Below are positions 57,729-64,000 of a stretch of 64,000 bases of DNA, one piece after another. Every line of letters starts with the position of its first letter. Within the stretch, counting starts at the first letter, position 1. The DNA comes from Ascidia mentula. Its lineage: Eukaryota > Chordata > Ascidiacea > Phlebobranchia > Ascidiidae. Position numbers and translations under genes: made by a program. The notes beneath the pieces are model-generated. The model saw nothing but the letters and a program-made list of their open reading frames with translations, was not told where the DNA came from and ran no database searches. Location: positions 19,778,001-19,842,000 of the forward strand of contig OX387203.1 of the NCBI GenBank assembly GCA_947561715.1. Direction: 5' to 3'.

Positions 57729-60700
57729 TTAAGAAGGACATCGCATGTTGCTAGAAAGTCCTTTTCCTCCCTCTAGTGGTCTTTGTTCTCTCCACTTTCT
57801 TGGCTGCATGGTGGCGCTATATCCGGGGTTGTGGGGTCTTTCTGAGTGAGCAAAGCCTTGAGATGACGGCGAGGGAAAATTTTCTTCCATGGGGAACCCC
57901 CTTCTCACCCTGGTATTGGGGTACTGGTGTTGGTTGGGGGAATACCCGGGGTAACAGTGGGGAGGAGGATGAGAGAAGTGACGTTGAAAATACACAGGGT
58001 GGGGATAAGCTCCGTGAAAATAGGGGTGACGGGGAAATCCCTGATGCATAAGAGGGTAGTGGGGGTTTCGGTCATGGTTGATTGATCCCGACATTGAAAA
58101 CAGGATTTCCGGTTCACACACGAATTTATACACGTATCTCTCGCCTGCCACCTAACGATAAACATAAAATTTAATGCTAGTAGCGAAAAAATTACAGAAG
58201 ATCAAATAGATTTGAACACAGAATTGTGAACACCCAGCATTTACGTGCATTAATAAACAATCTTATCATTGTTTCAAGTCTTTATATGAGAGAAATCCCA
58301 AGTGGTTTATCGTTAAAAGTCGGTACAAAGTATTTAGTTGGATGAAAGATGACATTAACCTTCTGCATGATCCCCTTCTCATAATAATATCGGAGTGATC
58401 TACTGAGCTTGTCATAATTCATAGCTGGACGATTCTTTTGCACCCCCCAGCGCCGAGCAACCTAAAAAACAATGAAATAAGACAAAGGACAAACAATCAT
58501 GATTGTTAGAATACGAACTTCTTCTGGTTCGACGAGTTTGAACTCAAGACCCCTCCCCGTCCATGCGATAACCTGCTGGTTATTCCCCGGATCTTCAAGT
58601 AATGAAACAAGGAATTGCCACAATTGCAAACTCCCCCGGCGTCCGTACGAACTGTTGCCTTCTCTGCGTGCACAAAATACACATATTTACCACCGTGGTT
58701 TTCATCGGATTGCCTAATATTGTCAAAATACGGGAAGTTTTTCATGATATCTTGTGTGGACAAAACGGAATCAAAGTCATCACCATAAAGATCCAAATTA
58801 CCAAGTTACCTTAATTCTGAGGAAGTTGGGGTCGCGCTTTCACCTTCGACAGAGAAACTTTCATCAACAAATGGATCTGGATGCTGGGTTTTTACTTGGG
58901 GAAAACACAGTTGCTGGTCGTATCCTGTCAGTGCGTAACCCGGATGCAGACTTTCGCTGCACGCTGATTGGTCACCCCCCTGCACGTGACCAGAACAAAA
59001 TTAGTTTGTTACAAACAGCAACATTAAATTGACCCTGACCTTCCCACTGTGGCTGTTGACCTCACCGTAATAAGGAGTTGTAGAAATATCTAAAAAAAAG
59101 CCACGGTGAGATTCAATTGCACATAATAGAAATCAAACATAGCAAAAATCAAACATAATAGAAATCAAACATAGCAAAAATCAAACATAATAGAAATCAA
59201 ACATAGCAGAGTCTGTCCCTAGTCTAAAAGTTTGAAATAAATTCCACAGACCTTCTCTGGGCTCAGCTTTAATGTTTATCTGTACAGAGGATGGCGCTAC
59301 AGAGCTGATGGGTGCAGGTTTAAAATTGTCCTGAAAATTTCAACAGTCGTAAAATTTCTTCAATTTTTCTTCGTGATAATTTTACCGTTTTTATGATTGA
59401 CCTTGAACCCGGAATGGGATTTGACCTCTGACGTGTCACTGTTTGACTGACACGTGACTTTGATTCATTTTGCGGATATTGTGACGTAACAGCCACTTCA
59501 CGATCGAGCGACGCAAGTCTCATTGGTGACGAAATTGGCCGAGTGACGTGAAAACTGTCTGGTGGGGGTTTTCCCCTAAAAAGAAGGTATGGGTTAGTAA
59601 AAAAAACAAAAAATAATCACAGACTTTTTCGAAACAAATTAAAATCGTGGCAAAATCCTACAAAGTTCAACAGAAAATAATCACAGACTTTTTCGAAACA
59701 AATTATAATCGTGGCAAAATCCTACAAAGTTCAACAGTAAATAATCACAGACTTTTTCGAAACAAATTATAATCGTGGCAAAATCCTACAAAGTTCAACA
59801 GTAAATAATCACAGACTTTTTCGAAACAAATTAAAATCGTGGCAAAATCCTACAAAGTTCAACAGTAAATAATCACAGACTTTTTCGAAACAAATTAAAA
59901 TCGTGGCAAAATCCTACAAAGTTCAACAGAAAATAATCACAGACTTTTTCGAAACAAATTATAATCGTGGCAAAATCCTACAAAGTTCAACAGTAAATAA
60001 TCACAGACTTTTTCGAAACAAATTAAAATCGTGGCAAAATCCTACAAAGTTCAACAGTAAATAATCACAGACTTTTTCGAAACAAATTAAAATCGTGGCA
60101 AAATCCTACAAAGTTCAACAGTAAATAATCACAGACTTTTTCGAAACAAATTAAAATCGTGGCAAAATCCTACAAAGTTCAACAGAAAAGAATTTCACGC
60201 AGTCAGCCGTGACGAACTGATGAAAAACTTCCGCTAGCACTTTAAAATTCACCAAACCGTGACCACCGACACGCACCACCACAACAAGTACAATGGGCTT
60301 TGTGACGACATATATGCTGGTATTGTGTAAGTTAGGAACGGGGGGCATTGTGAAGCAAACTATCTATCGTCAACTAATAGGTTATGAGCAGATCCGTGCA
60401 CCACACAACTGGTAGGTTGTTGTTATGTCTCATATAATTCGTTTCCAGGTATTTTTGTTACTACAAGACAGCCAGAATATTCTCCCTACAAATTTCTCAT
60501 GTGTTTCTTCATTTTCCAAATAAAACACAACGTGTATCCAATGGGTGACAACGAAGTTATCAAGAGTTCCACCAAAATAACATAAAATAAATTTTTGCTC
60601 TCGTTCCAAAATTTACAAACGGAATGACATCATTGAATTACCTTGATGCTGATTGGCTGTCTTTGTTAATGCGACTTCGGCATCGATTTAATTGATCTAA

Positions 60701-63700
60701 AAAACAGAAAACATAATTAGTCTATTGTTAGGTCGTGAATACGATTGTAAACTAATTGTTACGTAAGTGTTCCACTTCCCACGATAAATAAACAACACTT
60801 TACGACTCGCGCTCTTCGTCTTTTAGATAAATAACGAAAAGTTTCCTATTCTTCTATTTTACGACGTCATAACAAACAGAAATAAACCTTCCGATTTTTT
60901 CCGCACGGGGACTTCCCCTGGGGAACGGAAGTTAAAATCGTCACTTCCTTTGTCCGGGACTTTTCTTGATTGTGACGTATCACAATTCCTTTTCAATGCA
61001 GTGGAGGGTTGGCATGGAAACCCTGGTTGTGGGGTCTGGGGGACGCCCCTGTTCTCATAGAAACCCATGCTTTCAAATACATCTGGGCAACTTGCGTTTC
61101 GCATCCGGTAGTCGTAACCGTGGCAACGGTTGTTATTAGAAACCGGTTGCTTGGTTTGAACAGCAACGGGGTAATGGGTCAAAGGCGGGGGTTCCCCTCT
61201 GCGACTCGCAATAGAGTAGGGTGGAGCCGACATCGCGCCACTTGCGTCATAATAGTTTGATTGTTGCACGGTGACGTCATTCTGTTTGTACTTGGCGTAT
61301 ACGTCATCGTTGAAGAAAATTACTTCGTTTGATCCTCGTGTCGGCTGGGCGCCGTACGGGGTTGTTACGTCACAATTGTGCATCCCCCTAAAGTTATAAG
61401 GGAGGTTCTTTGCAACATTCCCGTCGGTGTATTGTTGTGTGACGTCATCGTAGTTTGGAGTTGGTTCGAAATCCGTGGTCAGGTCTTCTATCGCAAGTCC
61501 GCTTAGATCTTTGTCGTCATCAGAATTGAGGGGAATACCCCCTCCAGTAATGCATTGTTTTGCTCCAACGGTTGAAGACGAAGGAGAGGCGAAGTCGGCA
61601 GGGAAAAGACAATCACTAGGTGGCGCCTGGTGGGAGAATTCTGGAACTTTTGATTCTCGAGTTGAGTTGTTCTCCAAGGGGACAACTGTAACAATACGCC
61701 ATCATTCACACAACAAGTAGAAAGTTGATAAAAAGATTCGTGTATTTAACGAAATAGTTGCACCCCCTACCGACCCCCTCCCCCCCCCCCCCCACCTACC
61801 GTTCGGCTCATTATGCAAAACATCACGTGACATAAAACAGTTTCTGAATTTCAAAAAAGTAATCAACCTGAAAAGTTTCCGACAAACATTTGACGCCATT
61901 CACGCATCACTAACTCGTTAAGGTAGAATTTGTCAATTGCTCTGTGTGTTTCCTCGCAAACTTAAAACTTCAGGTGTATTAAAAGAAAATAAACTGATCT
62001 GCAGAATACAACCGATAACAATGAAAACAGAAACCGTCCATAAATTTCTAAATGTCTTCATGCCGTTTGTGCGTCGACCGCGTCAAAGTCAACAAATGAT
62101 TTAAGAAAACGAAACCGCAAACATTTAAAAGGATATAATCCCCTACCGCATTGGATTAAGACCGAGTCGAGTGCCTTAATATTCTTCCGCATTAAAATTT
62201 AAAATGCGATTTTGATTTGGCGAATTTTAGGGATTATTTGAATGATTCCGGGAGCTTGATGTCAACAAGTGTTCAGATGGAGGATTAAGGTTATCGACTA
62301 CGTTTTTATACCGATGACTTTTAACAATAATATTAAGGTAATAAAGCTGCTCCAATCTCGCATGCAAAACGTTTTTCAATTAATCCAATAATTTAAATTT
62401 TAATGCGAATTATACAAATCTAAGCAAAAGTATAGAAGTCCAATTTATGTAGTTATTCACGTTAATAATAAAAATAAAAGAATATTGGTCGAAATTGGAA
62501 TATAATTTTGATGTCTTTCAGTGAATTTGCTGACAAACTTAACATGGGATCGGTTTCAACCTTTCTGGGTTCGTGCGCAGTGATGAGTTGTGTGACTCAC
62601 AGCCACCTCGGAAAAAAAGGAGTTCGGTTTTTGTGAATGAGAGCAAACAACAAGAGGGTCCATTCATAAAAAAACACACCGAACTGCGCGGCGCTGCTCC
62701 AGTGAGTTTCAGCCTCTCCTTATTCATCCCCGCCTTCTTTACTTGTTTGTAAAAGGTTAAATCTTGAGCGTCGAGCGCTTGGAGCGAAACACTTCCGTTT
62801 CAAGTCAATCAAACTTGTCAAAACATTACATTCACAACGTACTGTGAAGCGTGCACCGGTACGTGTGAATTGAGTCGGCAGAGAATCCTTGCGTTTTAGT
62901 TTCAATATTGCTTCGTGGCATTTACTACAATTAAACAAAGAACAAAAGTGATCCATTTTTCAACCTATTGGACGAAAACAGACGTATTTCCATTTTTACT
63001 TTCTTAATCTCAATTTTGTATTAAGACTTACCAAGGTTAAATGACCTAATAAGCTTAATGAAAAATCTAACCCCAGAAAAAAACATCCAGTCCTAACAAC
63101 CAAACTTGGACAGCAAGACAACTTTTTTACATTAGATTAGAACTAAGATTAGATGTGCTTGATTTTCCTTGAATTATATTAGAAATATCTGCACATAAAC
63201 AAGTTCAAATCATACTTTATTGGAATTCATTTGAATTAGAATCAGAATGGCAACAAGATTGGCCAGTTTTGTGATAAACAATTTGCCTGTGCTTGTGAAA
63301 CCTTGCCTGAACAACAAAAACCCTAACTTAGATTAAAACGAGTGCGAAGTAGCAATTTTTGTGTAACTGAAACTTAGATTAAAACTAGAATTATACCGAC
63401 CTTTTTCTGTAATTTGCCAAACTAGAGAATTAGAATTATCTGGTTGCCCAAATATGGTACTGGCCAAAAACCTTTTGTTGTAACATTCACAATAACAACA
63501 ACAACCTATGGACGTTGTCAGACAAATACTGGGAATTTTATAACCTTCAATAGGTGGGAAAATATCTAAACTTTAAAACTCGTTTCGAACTTCTACAAAA
63601 AAGATTCGACGCCGTTTCGCTAAAAGCAAGCAAACCACTAAAGCGGATGTGACCTTTAGCGACCCCAAACACAATAATGACTTGTTAAGAACGCTTCGCC

Positions 63701-63907
63701 ATTAACAATCGTTTATATATATGTTACAAATCATTGTTACCTCACAGACACCGTGGTCACGCATGATTACAAAGACAGAGAAATGTTAAAAGTGCGCGCA
63801 ATTTCACCGATTTCCGTCGCCAAATAACCTGCGTGAAGAAATGCGAAGAAATTTTCACTTACGGTTTTCAACTTCTGGGACGAATTGGTCACCGTCTCGT
63901 TCTCCGC
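57729..63907 (-). CDS. ETV1/4/5: PEA3-family ETS transcription factor (ETV1/4/5 type), 5' end outside the window
   Basis: Exons in coding order: 63863-63907, 60888-61685, 60642-60696, 59386-59575, 59252-59330, 59066-59089, 58844-58963, 58691-58750, 58519-58661, 58360-58461, 57729-58151. Phases match throughout and give 678 visible residues. The first visible exon has [10 protein letters not shown], as in the PEA3 acidic N-terminal domain. INIKAEPRE resembles the IKxEP sumoylation and synergy-control motif of ETV proteins. The ETS DNA-binding domain is complete: [69 protein letters not shown]. It would bind GGAA sites in the nucleus and respond to FGF/MAPK signalling, by analogy. The intron between EPEE and VARRWG is the conserved ETS intron. 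Donors GTTTAT (60887) and GTTCGT (58518) are unusual. Confidence 0.9.
59112..59210. repeat. Short tandem repeat in an ETS-gene intron
   Basis: About three units of 32 bp built from AATAGAAATCAAACATAGC and AAAAATCAAACAT lie in the short intron between 59090 and 59251. Confidence 0.85.
59612..60187. repeat. 64-bp minisatellite, 9 units, in an ETS-gene intron
   Basis: Nine units of exactly 64 bp begin AATAATCACAGACTTTTTCG and end AAAGTTCAACAG. Units differ at very few sites (ACAAATTAAAATC against ACAAATTATAATC; CAACAGA against CAACAGT). The array fills over half of the 1,066-bp intron between exons 59386-59575 and 60642-60696. The rest of that intron shows nothing recognisable. Confidence 0.95.
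61686..63862 (-). other. First visible intron of the ETS gene
   Basis: About 2.2 kb without a supported exon. A C-rich run of about 14 C lies near 61778-61792. A 78-residue minus-strand frame near 62720-62956 has several Cys but no domain that I recognise and no matching splice sites. Regulatory elements are likely in so long an intron of a developmental regulator, but I cannot point to one. Confidence 0.45.
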
Positions 63908-64000
63908 CTGAATACAAACGAATGGATTTAAATCCAATCTTCAATCACAATAACGAACAAAGTCACGTGATATAGAAAGTATTGAATATTTGCGAGAAAC

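Noticed and set aside
62720..62956. Cys-containing 78-codon minus-strand frame in the ETS intron
   Set aside because: No known domain, and no acceptor-donor pair in the phase-1 frame needed between 63863 and 61685.

Overview
The window reads as compact, AT-rich, intron-rich animal DNA, most likely from a tunicate close to Ciona. I infer this from single-copy invertebrate versions of ANKRD11/12 and of ETV1/4/5, short introns (often 40-150 bp), dense genes and many minisatellites. The species assignment is an inference; the gene assignments rest on protein motifs and on exon phases that close exactly.

Region 1 (2.66-42.65 kb, plus strand) is one giant gene for a secreted protein of about 6,500 residues. 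It has a signal peptide, one von Willebrand A (vWA) domain with a degenerate metal site, and about 69 fibronectin type III (FN3) repeats. A charged, probably helical insert with a furin-type site sits before the last three repeats, and an RGD lies in the FG loop of repeat 67. Most FN3 repeats use the same two-exon plan: a 'VP..P...W' exon of almost always 78 nt, then a 'GA.Y...PGT.Y' exon of 177-216 nt, with all introns in phase 1. A 2.28-kb block of about 5.5 repeats is duplicated in tandem, and a third copy of its end lies 9 kb upstream. Two minisatellites are built on splice sites: one repeats a 3' splice site, the other a 5' splice site.

Region 2 (42.7-44.5 kb, minus strand) is a small type II membrane glycosyltransferase of the beta-1,3-galactosyltransferase family (GT31), tail-to-tail with the giant gene.

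Region 3 (45.3-55.9 kb, minus strand) is an ANKRD11/ANKRD12 orthologue of 12 coding exons and 1,246 residues. Its fourth-last exon and third-last exon are separated by an intact Penelope-like retroelement (46.07-49.28 kb, opposite strand). The element has 593-bp inverted arms, a 13-bp target duplication and a hammerhead-like core in each arm. A hAT-like non-autonomous element and a long hairpin lie in another intron.

Region 4 (57.7-63.9 kb, minus strand, 5' end outside the window) is a PEA3-family ETS transcription factor (ETV1/4/5 type), with a 64-bp tandem array in an intron.

The giant gene would act in the extracellular matrix, GT31 in the Golgi, and the other two host genes in the nucleus. 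I see no sequence evidence that they form one functional system.
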